Source: an uncultured Oscillospiraceae bacterium
Lineage (GTDB): Bacteria > Bacillota_A > Clostridia > Oscillospirales > Oscillospiraceae
Length of the DNA stretch: 26,330 bases
Direction: 5' to 3'
Assembly: GCA_900754605.1 (NCBI GenBank)
Contig: CAAEDK010000327.1
Coordinates: 1 to 26,330 of the forward strand
Shown here piece after piece: positions 7,177 through 14,393 of the stretch. Within the stretch, counting starts at the first letter, position 1. Every line of letters starts with the position of its first letter. The position numbers and the translations under genes are program-made. The notes below the pieces were generated by a model. The model was given only the letters and a program-made list of their open reading frames with translations. It was not told where the DNA came from and ran no database searches.

Positions 7177-8667
7177 TTATACTACACCGGCAGGCAAATT
7201 TCCAGCCCTTTCCCGGCGCTGCGCCCGTTTTTCAAAGTATTCCGCCACAATCTCCCGTTCATCCAGGGGAAGAGTCGCTCCCTGTACCTCCTGAATGGTC
7301 TCATGTCCCTTTCCCGCCAGCACGATCACATCTCCAGATCGTCCCTGAGACAGCGCCCAACAGATGGCCTGCCGCCGATCGGGCTCCACATGGACCTCTC
7401 CGCCGGGGCCTCCCATCCCGGCCAGAATATCCTGAATAATGGCCCATGGATCCTCCGTCCTGGGGTTATCAGAGGTAATCACCGCCAAGTCTGCCAGCTC
7501 CCGGACCACACCGCCCATAAGTGGCCGCTTGGTTCGGTCCCGGTCCCCGCCACAGCCAAATAGACAGATCAGCCGGCCAGCGGTAAAGTCCCGGGCGGTA
7601 AGAAGGATATTCTCCAGAGCATTTGGGGTATGGGCATAGTCAATAAGCACTGTATAAGCCGTTGGAACCGGCACTACCTCCACCCGCCCCCGTACCCCTT
7701 TGGCACTCCGAAGCGAGGCAGCAATATCTGCCAGCTTCAGCCCCAGACACAGTCCGCAGGAGACAGCGGCCAGAGCATTGTAGATGGTAAAGCCACCAGG
7801 TATGGGCAAATGGATCCGCTGGATGTCCTCCCGACTCACTGCTTCAAATTCCACATGGCCGGGGAACAGACGGATATTTTTAGCTGTGAGGCAGGCCGCG
7901 TCCTTGTTCTCTGAGTAGGTAAACGCAGGACACTCTACCCGCTCCCTATACCACCGTCCCGCCGGATCATCCAGATTCAGTACTGCCTTCTGACACTGCC
8001 GGAACAGCAGGCTCTTGGCCTGACGGTATGACTCCATGCTCCCATGGTAGTCCAGGTGGTCCTGAGTCAGGTTGGTAAAGACCCCCGCAGCAAATTCCAA
8101 CCCCTCCACGCGGTGTTGAACCAAGGCATGGGAGGACACCTCCATCACTACATGGGTACAGCCTCCATCCGCCATACGGCGCAGCAGGCCTTGGAGTTCA
8201 TAACTATCCGGGGTGGTGCGCCCCGCCGGGATGATCTGATCTCCAACCATATTCTGAACGGTTCCGATCAGCCCCACCCGGGTCCGCAGTGTGGCCTCCA
8301 ACATATCTTTGATCAGGAAGGCGGTGGTGGTCTTGCCGTTGGTTCCAGTCACTCCCACCAAAGTCAGTCCTTCCGCTGGACGGCCAAACCAGTTGGCCGA
8401 CAGAAGCGCCAGAGCCTGCCTTGGATCTGGCGTCACCAGCCAAGGTCCCTCCTCCTCGGGGCGTTCCCGACAAAGGACAGCGGACGCTCCTCGGTCCAGG
8501 GCCTCCCGGATATACCGGGCTCCATCGTCCCGAGATCCAGGAAGGGCCGCAAACAGGGCTCCTGGCTTCAATGTACGGGTGTCATAAGATATGGAAGTTA
8601 TTTCCATATCCAAATCAGGAGTCTCCCCCGTGAGGGGGACGCTGTGCAAAAGTTCCCACAGCTTCAT
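7177..8667 (-). CDS. murE: UDP-MurNAc-L-Ala-D-Glu:meso-diaminopimelate ligase MurE
   Basis: ATP-dependent Mur ligase that adds the third stem-peptide residue in the cytoplasm. The P-loop GVTGTNGKTTTAF is near residue 110, followed by the central-domain histidine/glutamate region (VMEVSSHALVQHRVEG) and the C-terminal motif SDNPRTEDP. DNPR is the signature of meso-diaminopimelate rather than lysine specificity, so the wall is predicted to be DAP type. I take the ATG at 8667 (MKLWELL..., 496 residues), with GAGGGG 8 nt upstream; GTGs at 8676 and 8670 are too close to that site. It lies between the class B PBP and mraY, where murF often follows but is missing here. Confidence 0.96.
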   Translation of the reverse strand: MKLWELLHSVPLTGETPDLDMEITSISYDTRTLKPGALFAALPGSRDDGARYIREALDRGASAVLCRERPEEEGPWLVTPDPRQALALLSANWFGRPAEGLTLVGVTGTNGKTTTAFLIKDMLEATLRTRVGLIGTVQNMVGDQIIPAGRTTPDSYELQGLLRRMADGGCTHVVMEVSSHALVQHRVEGLEFAAGVFTNLTQDHLDYHGSMESYRQAKSLLFRQCQKAVLNLDDPAGRWYRERVECPAFTYSENKDAACLTAKNIRLFPGHVEFEAVSREDIQRIHLPIPGGFTIYNALAAVSCGLCLGLKLADIAASLRSAKGVRGRVEVVPVPTAYTVLIDYAHTPNALENILLTARDFTAGRLICLFGCGGDRDRTKRPLMGGVVRELADLAVITSDNPRTEDPWAIIQDILAGMGGPGGEVHVEPDRRQAICWALSQGRSGDVIVLAGKGHETIQEVQGATLPLDEREIVAEYFEKRAQRRERAGNLPAGVV

Positions 8668-8723
8668 CACTATCACCCCTCACGGGTGAGTTTCATTCTC
8701 TCTAAGCCTTGCTGTGCTGGCGG

Positions 8724-11186
8724 CTAATTGATCCCGGCGTAGCCGTCCTCTGTCACGGTAGCAAACTGGACATCTACAACAGTACCAATGACTGCGGGCT
8801 CACCAGCCGCCACGCTTTGACTCTCCGCCTTGGAGGTATTGCTGTAAAAGGTACTGGTTCCAACGGCATGCATGAAGAAACCAGCTGCCTCCAGACGCTT
8901 TTTTGCGGTCTCATAACTCAGACCCACAATATTGGGCATCGTGCCCGTCTCCTCCGGCTGAGCGCCACCCAGATAGAGGATCACTGCAGAGCCTCCGGGC
9001 ACTGCTGCACCGGCAGCAGGAACCTGGGACGTCACCACATCGCCTATACCCACAGTGCGGTAGGTAAGCCCCTTTTTCTCCAAACGAGCCGCCGCATCGG
9101 CCACTGAATAGCCAACCGCCTGGGGTGTGCTCACATTCACTGCTGCGGACTCTTCCTGGCTGTATTGTTTCTCCACACCCATATAGTCCAAAATCTGGGC
9201 GATCAGCTTTCCTGCCTGGGGAGCCGCCATATTGCCGCCGCTGATATAGACGCCGGTGGTTCCGTATTTGCTGCCAGGGGACGCCTCTTGAGGCTTGTCA
9301 TAGGCCAGCAGCACAATAACTTGAGGATCGTCCGCCGGAGCAAACCCCATGAAGGAGACGATTGTTCTCCCTTCCTCATCAGTCTCAGATGACCCGGTCT
9401 TACCTCCGATACGGTAGCCCGCCTGATAGGCGTTCCCACCAGTGCCCTCGGACACCACGCTCTCCAAAATGGCCCTGGCCCGGTCGCTGCTCTCCTGGCT
9501 GATCACCTGTCGGGTAAGAGTAGGCTCTGTATTCTGGAGCACCGCGCCGCTGGCATCTGTAATCGACTGGACCACATAGGGCTGGTACAGATTTCCTCCG
9601 TTAATCACGGCAGAAAAGGCGGTAACCATTTGCATCGGAGTGATAGTGAATCGCTGTCCAAAGGAGGCTGTGGCCAGGGATAGGTATCCCTCCAGGGAGG
9701 TAAGGTATTTCCGGCCCCAATCCTGGCCCTTCTCCTCGCCAGGCAAATCGATTCCCGTCACCTCTGTCATACCGAAAGCCTCAAAGTAATCGTAAAACTT
9801 CTCTGCTCCCAGCCGCTGTCCGATCATCATAAAGGCCGGGTTGCAGGAGTTCTGCACGGCCTGAGCCAGGGTCTGATGTCCATGTCCCTGAACCTTGGAA
9901 CAGTTGATCCGCACCCCATTGACCATGTAGTAGCCCGGGCAGTCGAAGGTAGAGTTTTCATCCACCACGCCCTCTTCCAGGGCAGCAGCCAGCACCAGGG
10001 CCTTAAAGGTGGAACCCGGCTCATACGGCTCTCGGATGGCCTTGTTCCTCCATTGGGTCTCCCGCGCCTTTGCGGCCGCCTGGGCAGCGGCCTGCTCCTG
10101 GAGCTCCGCGTCAGTGTTCTGCTCCTCTGCGGGCTTCTGGGCATTCTCCGCCTTGAGCTGGTCATATAGGCCCGGAATGTCCGCCTGGATCTTCCCCTGG
10201 AGCAGGCTGTCCGTCACCGCCGAATAGCTGTTTGGATCGAACTCTGGTGAACTAGCCATAGCCAGAACTGCCCCGGTCTTAGGATCCATCACCACACAGA
10301 ATCCACCATTGCGCACATCGTACGCCTGGATTCCAGTCTCGATGGCCTGCTCGGCATAAGCCTGAATGGTACTGTCCAGAGTCAGGGTCAGGTCATAGCC
10401 GTTGACTGCATCAATGTAATTGGAGTAGCTGTTGTACATCTCCACATTTTTCGCTGTTTTCCCTGTAACTACGCGGCCCGGGATGCCCTTAAGCACATCC
10501 TCATAGCCAGCCTCCAGGCCGTACACACCACCCTCAGTATTAACAAAGCCCAGCACCTGAGAGGCCAAGGCGGAGAAAGGGTAATACCGCTTGGTACTTG
10601 GAGTCAGGTAAAGATAATAGGCCGTTTTGTGCTCCTGGATGAAGGCCCGGATGGCTTCCGCCTCTCCCTCCTCCACATTGGTCAGCAGCACCTCATACTG
10701 AGAGTTCTCCTTCCCCAGCCGCCGTTCTAAATCCTCCCGGTTCAGGTCCGGACGGATCGCGCACAGGCCATCCGCCACTTCGTCCCGTTTCCTCTGGATC
10801 TCAGCTTGATAGGTGCTCTGATCCAGTTTCCCATCCTCATCCTCAAAGTCGTCCTTATCCACACTGTTGATCAGGTCTTTGGGGGCTAAGATCAGGTTGT
10901 AGACGGTGGCCGACATGGCCATCACCTCTCCGTTGGTGTCCAGGATGTCCCCCCGGTGCGCCGCAACGGCCACATCCATCAGCTGCTGCTCAGCAGCTTT
11001 CTGCTGATAAAAATCATGATCCCGAATGGAGATATTCCACAGCTGAACTACCAGAGGAATAAAAAAGCCCACCCCGCACATCAACATCAGGATCACAGTA
11101 CGGCGGAACACCTTCCGCTTCGAGGTCCGGTTTTGTTCCGGCTGACCGCTGCTCCGACGTTCCCGCTCTTCCCATTGACGACCCAC
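8724..11186 (-). CDS. Class B penicillin-binding protein with C-terminal PASTA repeats (FtsI/SpoVD/PBP2X type)
   Basis: Septal D,D-transpeptidase that cross-links glycan strands made by FtsW. As an 820-residue protein it has one membrane segment near 27-50, the PBP dimerisation domain (RGDILDTNG near 78), and a transpeptidase domain with STFK at about 392-395, SCN at 447-449 and KTGS at 596-599. Two PASTA domains (about 680-815) may sense wall fragments. An Ala/Gln-rich charged insert precedes STFK. I choose the GTG at 11186, because an AGGAGG lies 7 nt upstream. A GTG at 11300 would add 38 charged residues, but has no ribosome site and would translate the 11237-11269 stem-loop. It could be the vegetative FtsI or the sporulation SpoVD; I cannot tell which. 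Confidence 0.93.
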   Translation of the reverse strand: MGRQWEERERRSSGQPEQNRTSKRKVFRRTVILMLMCGVGFFIPLVVQLWNISIRDHDFYQQKAAEQQLMDVAVAAHRGDILDTNGEVMAMSATVYNLILAPKDLINSVDKDDFEDEDGKLDQSTYQAEIQRKRDEVADGLCAIRPDLNREDLERRLGKENSQYEVLLTNVEEGEAEAIRAFIQEHKTAYYLYLTPSTKRYYPFSALASQVLGFVNTEGGVYGLEAGYEDVLKGIPGRVVTGKTAKNVEMYNSYSNYIDAVNGYDLTLTLDSTIQAYAEQAIETGIQAYDVRNGGFCVVMDPKTGAVLAMASSPEFDPNSYSAVTDSLLQGKIQADIPGLYDQLKAENAQKPAEEQNTDAELQEQAAAQAAAKARETQWRNKAIREPYEPGSTFKALVLAAALEEGVVDENSTFDCPGYYMVNGVRINCSKVQGHGHQTLAQAVQNSCNPAFMMIGQRLGAEKFYDYFEAFGMTEVTGIDLPGEEKGQDWGRKYLTSLEGYLSLATASFGQRFTITPMQMVTAFSAVINGGNLYQPYVVQSITDASGAVLQNTEPTLTRQVISQESSDRARAILESVVSEGTGGNAYQAGYRIGGKTGSSETDEEGRTIVSFMGFAPADDPQVIVLLAYDKPQEASPGSKYGTTGVYISGGNMAAPQAGKLIAQILDYMGVEKQYSQEESAAVNVSTPQAVGYSVADAAARLEKKGLTYRTVGIGDVVTSQVPAAGAAVPGGSAVILYLGGAQPEETGTMPNIVGLSYETAKKRLEAAGFFMHAVGTSTFYSNTSKAESQSVAAGEPAVIGTVVDVQFATVTEDGYAGIN

Positions 11187-11193
11187 GCAGGCC

Positions 11194-11205
11194 CCTCCTC
11201 TCTCC
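11194..11205 (-). promoter_or_regulatory. Strong ribosome-binding site setting the PBP start
   Basis: On the minus strand the purine run GGAGAGAGGAGG ends 7 nt before the GTG at 11186. No comparable site precedes the upstream in-frame GTG at 11300. This decides the start of the class B PBP. Confidence 0.75.
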
Positions 11206-11224
11206 TGTTTGGAGAAAATCTCTC

Positions 11225-11269
11225 TTCTGACATCAGAAGGGCGCAGGGAAGTCGCCTTCCCGCGCCCTT
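11225..11269 (-). repeat. Stem-loop in the ftsL-PBP junction
   Basis: AAGGGCGC-A-GGGAAG (11237-11251) pairs with CTTCCCGCGCCCTT (11256-11269): 14 bp with one bulged A and a 4-nt loop. An adjoining inverted repeat TTCTGA-CA-TCAGAA (11225-11238) overlaps its edge and could form an alternative fold. There is no T-run directly after it on the minus strand. It lies in the ftsL-PBP gap, 20 to 64 nt upstream of the PBP ribosome site. Confidence 0.65.
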
Positions 11270-11312
11270 TATCTCTGTCCCGCTCCTTCTCTGGCTCCAC
11301 TATATGGCTGCG

Positions 11313-11885
11313 TCAGCGGAAATATTCAATCAACTCATACACAATGTTCTTCAGCCCCTGGATCGCTCCTTGTACGCCAGAAGCCGCCTCCTCCTCACCG
11401 TACAGCACCACGCTGTCCGGCTCAGACAAATCCAGATAGACGATCTGTTCCTCTGTCGGGCGAACCATAGTATCTCCCACTGCAGCCTGGATCCGCTCCA
11501 TATCAAAGACTTGCTCATATCGAGCAGAAAGCGTTACATTTTCCGCCTGGAGCGTCTTCAGGTCGTTTCGAAGGGTGACCACCGTATCGTTGGCCATCAC
11601 GAACTGGGCATAACTAAAAATCAGCAGAGCAGCAAAAATACCCACCGCAGCAAAGCCGACCACTGCGAAAGGAGATACCTCTCCCGCCTCCCGAACCTGT
11701 ACCTTGGTACGGGTGAGAACCCGCTCTCGGGTGCGCGGACGCACCTTGGGCTTGGGCTGGAGGGTGGTCTCCCGACCGGGAGCCCGGACTGCGCTTCCAT
11801 CGTACGCAGGAGCATAGGCGACGCTTCCATAGGTGCGATAGGATGATGTATTGTTGCTGCGATGGCGGCTGGCCATTCCACTCAC
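11313..11885 (-). CDS. ftsL: FtsL-like septum formation protein
   Basis: Small bitopic divisome protein that forms a complex with DivIB and DivIC/FtsB and helps activate FtsW-PBP. The call rests on position (between rsmH and the class B PBP) and on architecture. A basic, low-complexity cytoplasmic tail spans about residues 1-68. One membrane segment is near 70-92 (PFAVVGFAAVGIFAALLIFSY). A leucine-zipper-like coiled coil (TVVTLRNDLKTLQAENVTLS) follows near 98-120. At 190 residues it is longer than typical FtsL (about 100-120), both in the N-terminal tail and in the acidic C-terminus. The start may be the GTG at 11885 (AGGAG, 6 nt) or the ATG at 11876 (GGAG, 8 nt). FtsL sequences are poorly conserved, so the symbol is positional. 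Confidence 0.8.
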   Translation of the reverse strand: MSGMASRHRSNNTSSYRTYGSVAYAPAYDGSAVRAPGRETTLQPKPKVRPRTRERVLTRTKVQVREAGEVSPFAVVGFAAVGIFAALLIFSYAQFVMANDTVVTLRNDLKTLQAENVTLSARYEQVFDMERIQAAVGDTMVRPTEEQIVYLDLSEPDSVVLYGEEEAASGVQGAIQGLKNIVYELIEYFR

Positions 11886-11910
11886 TCCATTCTCCTCATT
11901 GTCTCTTATC

Positions 11911-12888
11911 TTACTGCGGATCTGGCATCCTGCGCTGGATATCTGGATCCTTCAGCTTTTCCGCCACCCGCAGCTTGGCACTGCGGGCCCTGGGATTCTC
12001 CTCCACTTCCTGCTCTGAAGGCAGGATCGGCTTCCGGGGAATCAGCCGAACATCTGGTGTTTTTCCACATACACATACTGGAAAATCCGGCGGACAGGTA
12101 CATCCCCGGGCAAATGCGGCCAAGCCGCTCTTGACGATCCGATCCTCCAGCGAGTGGAACGTGATCACTGCCAGCCGGCCACCCCGGTTCAGCCGGGGGA
12201 CAGCCGTCTGAACCATCCGATCCACACTGGCCAATTCATCATTGACCGCGATACGAATGGCCTGAAAACTCCGCTTGGCTGGATGCTGTTTCTCTTTTAA
12301 AGCTCTGGCAGGCATCCCACTTCGGATGACATCTACCAGCTCCAAAGTTGTCACAATAGGCTTGTCCGCGCGGCGGCGAACAATGGCCGCTGCAATAGAC
12401 GCAGCATAACGCTCTTCACCGTACTGAGTCAGGATGCGACGCAATTCCTCTTGGCTCCACCCGTTCACCACGTCTGCAGCGCTCAAACTCTGATTCTGGT
12501 CCATACGCATATCCAGCGGGGCATCTGCCATGTAGGAGAAGCCCCGGGAGCCGTCGTCCAGCTGTGGGGAGGACACCCCAAGATCGAAGAGCATCCCATC
12601 CACACCATCCAAATCCAGTTCGTCCAGAATCCCGCTCAACTGATCAAAGTTGCTGTGGACCAGTGTCACCCGATCCATCCATGGAGCCAACCGTTCCTGG
12701 GCAGCATCCAGCGCCGCCTGATCCCGGTCCACACAAATCAACCGCCCAGTCGTCAGCCGCCGGGCAATCTCCCGGCTGTGTCCCGCTCGCCCCAGCGTTC
12801 CATCCAGATAAATGCCATCTGGCCGGATGGCCAAAGCCTGGATACACTCGTCCAACAACACCGGACGGTGGATAAATGTCTCACTCAT
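11911..12888 (-). CDS. rsmH: 16S rRNA (cytosine-1402-N4)-methyltransferase RsmH
   Basis: S-adenosylmethionine-dependent methyltransferase (old name MraW) that modifies C1402 in the decoding centre of 16S rRNA. The protein opens with FIHRPVLLDECIQAL, followed by the SAM-binding DGTLGRAGHS (usual form DGTxGxGGHS, so one Gly is Ala here). Then come DRDQAAL, FDLGVSSPQLD and the C-terminal TFHSLEDRIVK and NPRARSAKLRVAEK. The ATG at 12888 starts one base after the mraZ stop codon, so the two are probably translationally coupled; the product is 325 residues. A GTG at 12906 lies within mraZ and is less likely. A second gene in the dcw cluster is standard for this family. Confidence 0.97.
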   Translation of the reverse strand: MSETFIHRPVLLDECIQALAIRPDGIYLDGTLGRAGHSREIARRLTTGRLICVDRDQAALDAAQERLAPWMDRVTLVHSNFDQLSGILDELDLDGVDGMLFDLGVSSPQLDDGSRGFSYMADAPLDMRMDQNQSLSAADVVNGWSQEELRRILTQYGEERYAASIAAAIVRRRADKPIVTTLELVDVIRSGMPARALKEKQHPAKRSFQAIRIAVNDELASVDRMVQTAVPRLNRGGRLAVITFHSLEDRIVKSGLAAFARGCTCPPDFPVCVCGKTPDVRLIPRKPILPSEQEVEENPRARSAKLRVAEKLKDPDIQRRMPDPQ

Positions 12889-12889
12889 C

Positions 12890-13303
12890 TCAGAACCCCA
12901 ACTCACTCATACAGGCCGCCATCTTCTCCGGCGTCATTTCCTCCTCGTCCTGGTACCATAGCTGGGCACTCCAAATTTCCGCCCGGTCATTCACACCCAG
13001 GATCACCGCATCCTTTTCCAACTTTGCATAGCGGCGCAGCTTTTGCGGGATCACGATACGTCCCTGGCTGTCCAGCTCGCATTTCACCGCATTTGCAAAT
13101 AACGGCCGCATGACCTTGGACTGCGTCATGGGAAGGGAGGCAAACTTTTCTGTAAATTTATCCCAGGTGTTTTGGGGATAGATGGCCAAACAGGTATCAA
13201 TCCCCATGGCCAGATAAAAGGTAACACCCAACTCTTCCCGGAGTTTCGCTGGAATGAACAGACGGCCTTTGGCATCGATGCTGTGCTCGTATGTGCCGGT
13301 CAT
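12890..13303 (-). CDS. mraZ: Transcriptional regulator MraZ
   Basis: First gene of the dcw cluster, a ring-forming AbrB/SpoVT-fold DNA-binding protein that represses its own promoter in studied bacteria. The 137-residue product has two tandem half-domains, each with a family motif: DAKGRLFIPAKLREEL near residues 11-26 and DSQGRIVIPQKLRRY near 78-92. The ATG at 13303 has GAGGTG about 6-8 nt upstream; the GTG at 13312 is inside that site. The expected operators, AAAGTGG repeats, are just upstream (13320-13357), which supports autoregulation. Confidence 0.96.
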   Translation of the reverse strand: MTGTYEHSIDAKGRLFIPAKLREELGVTFYLAMGIDTCLAIYPQNTWDKFTEKFASLPMTQSKVMRPLFANAVKCELDSQGRIVIPQKLRRYAKLEKDAVILGVNDRAEIWSAQLWYQDEEEMTPEKMAACMSELGF

Positions 13304-13319
13304 CTGCGTCACCTCTCCC

Positions 13320-13367
13320 CCACTTTACCCACTTTCTATGGGGAGTTACACCACTTTCCCCCACCCT
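13320..13367 (-). promoter_or_regulatory. MraZ-box array in the mraZ leader
   Basis: Three exact AAAGTGG copies read on the minus strand: complements CCACTTT at 13320-13326, 13329-13335 and 13351-13357. The spacings are 9 and 22 bp, and a degenerate copy CCACCCT lies 10 bp further at 13361. MraZ is known to bind short direct repeats of GTGGG/AAAGTGG type near its own gene. The array lies downstream of the predicted start site (about 13369) and ends 16 bp before the mraZ ATG. Confidence 0.8.
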
Positions 13368-13375
13368 TGTATTTC

Positions 13376-13404
13376 AGTATAAAAGCTGTTGACATAAAAA
13401 GCAA
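13376..13404 (-). promoter_or_regulatory. dcw (mraZ) promoter
   Basis: TTGCTT (13399-13404), a 17-bp spacer and TATACT (13376-13381) on the minus strand form a good vegetative promoter. The predicted start is about 13369, placing the MraZ boxes in the first 50 nt of the transcript. Confidence 0.75.
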
Positions 13405-13425
13405 CCCTTTTTTTCATTTTTACGC

Positions 13426-13454
13426 AGAAAAAAACCGCAGGATACCCGCGGTTT
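13426..13454 (-). terminator. Terminator-like hairpin upstream of the dcw promoter
   Basis: AAACCGC (13432-13438) pairs with GCGGTTT (13448-13454), with two extra G-C pairs inside. On the minus strand it is followed by a 7-T run. It lies 22 bp upstream of the mraZ -35 box, yet no minus-strand gene precedes it before the divergent glycosylase gene. It could insulate the dcw promoter or end a short transcript. The rest of 13405-13596 shows no gene that I can support. Confidence 0.6.
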
Positions 13455-13596
13455 CGCCTCTTTTCTAGTGTAAAACGCATGTTCCATCCGGTGAACAGAA
13501 CACTTTACTTCTCCTTCGTTTTCGGAAGTTCCTGCTTTGTTTTTCTCCCTAATATTGTGCTTTACCATTTCCGCGTGAGGTTTGTCTGCTTTTTCA

Positions 13597-13625
13597 TTGC
13601 GGCAGCAGCCCAGTTGTGGTAGACT
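13597..13625 (+). promoter_or_regulatory. Promoter of uracil-DNA glycosylase gene
   Basis: TTGCGG (13597-13602), a 17-bp spacer and TAGACT (13620-13625). The predicted start site is about 13632, leaving a leader of about 29 nt with GAGGAG ahead of the ATG at 13661. Confidence 0.65.
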
Positions 13626-13660
13626 GAACACACAGATTAGAAAAAGTGAGGAGACCTGTC

Positions 13661-14233
13661 ATGCTGGACTGGACAGAACTGGAAGCGCAATGCCTCTCGT
13701 GCCAGCGGTGCGCGCTGGCGGATACCCGACACCATGTTGTATTCGGTACAGGCTCGCGGAATGCAGAGGTCATGTTTATTGGGGAGGGGCCCGGGGAAAA
13801 TGAGGACCTTCAGGGGCAACCCTTTGTAGGGCGAGGCGGCCAGCTGCTGGATGAGATGTTGGAGCTCATCGATCTAAACCGGGAGAAAAACGTATATATC
13901 GCCAACATTGTCAAGTGCCGGCCTCCTCACAACCGTGATCCTCTGAATACCGAACAGGACGCCTGCATCAACTATCTCCGAAATCAGGTGGCACTGATCC
14001 GCCCCAGAATTATTGTCTGCCTGGGACGGATCGCTGCAACACGCCTCATCAAGCCCGATTTTAAAATCACCCTGGAGCACGGACAGTGGTTTGAAAAATC
14101 AGGCGTCTCCATGATGGCCATGTTCCACCCTGCCGCCATTCTGCGCGATCCCAGCCGACGTCCGGATACTTTTCTAGATCTCAAAAGTCTCCAGGCCAAG
14201 ATCCGCGAGGTCTGTACCCACACCTACCAGTAA
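13661..14233 (+). CDS. Family 4 uracil-DNA glycosylase with [4Fe-4S] cluster
   Basis: Base-excision repair enzyme that removes uracil arising from cytosine deamination or dUTP incorporation. The 190-residue product has the family 4 (UDGa) active-site motif GEGPGENEDLQGQPFVGRGG near residues 41-60 and the late motif HPAAILRD near 154. Cysteines 14, 17, 86 and 102 have the C-x2-C ... C-x15-C spacing expected of the [4Fe-4S] ligands. The ATG at 13661 follows AGGAG by 7 nt; a GTG at 13646 overlaps that site. The gene is alone on the plus strand, divergent from the dcw cluster, and ends at a shared terminator. The symbol udg is used loosely for this family, so I leave it blank. Confidence 0.93.
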   Translation: MLDWTELEAQCLSCQRCALADTRHHVVFGTGSRNAEVMFIGEGPGENEDLQGQPFVGRGGQLLDEMLELIDLNREKNVYIANIVKCRPPHNRDPLNTEQDACINYLRNQVALIRPRIIVCLGRIAATRLIKPDFKITLEHGQWFEKSGVSMMAMFHPAAILRDPSRRPDTFLDLKSLQAKIREVCTHTYQ

Positions 14234-14304
14234 AAGAGAAATTGTTGTGGGTCGGATACTTTTCCCCGCAGAACCAATCCATACTCGGCACTCACACATG
14301 CACA

Positions 14305-14336
14305 AAAAGCGGCACGGAATACTCCGCGCCGCTTTT
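14305..14336. terminator. Bidirectional terminator
   Basis: AAAAGCGGC (14305-14313) pairs with GCCGCTTTT (14328-14336), with an inner CGGA-ATAC-TCCG stem. A/T runs flank both sides, so it can terminate both the plus-strand glycosylase and the minus-strand membrane protein. Outside it, 14234-14393 contains nothing else I recognise. Confidence 0.8.
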
Positions 14337-14393
14337 ACACACTTTTCTGAATATCCAGAACCGCCAGCACATGGCAATTCCAAATTGACTGAA

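Noticed and set aside
7176..7181. Perfect TATAAT on the minus strand overlapping the murE stop, possible internal promoter for mraY
   Set aside because: No acceptable -35 hexamer at 16-18 bp and no extended -10 motif.
13374..13631. Possible 85-residue minus-strand protein upstream of mraZ
   Set aside because: It has no ribosome site, crosses the terminator-like hairpin and the mraZ promoter, and has no recognisable domain.
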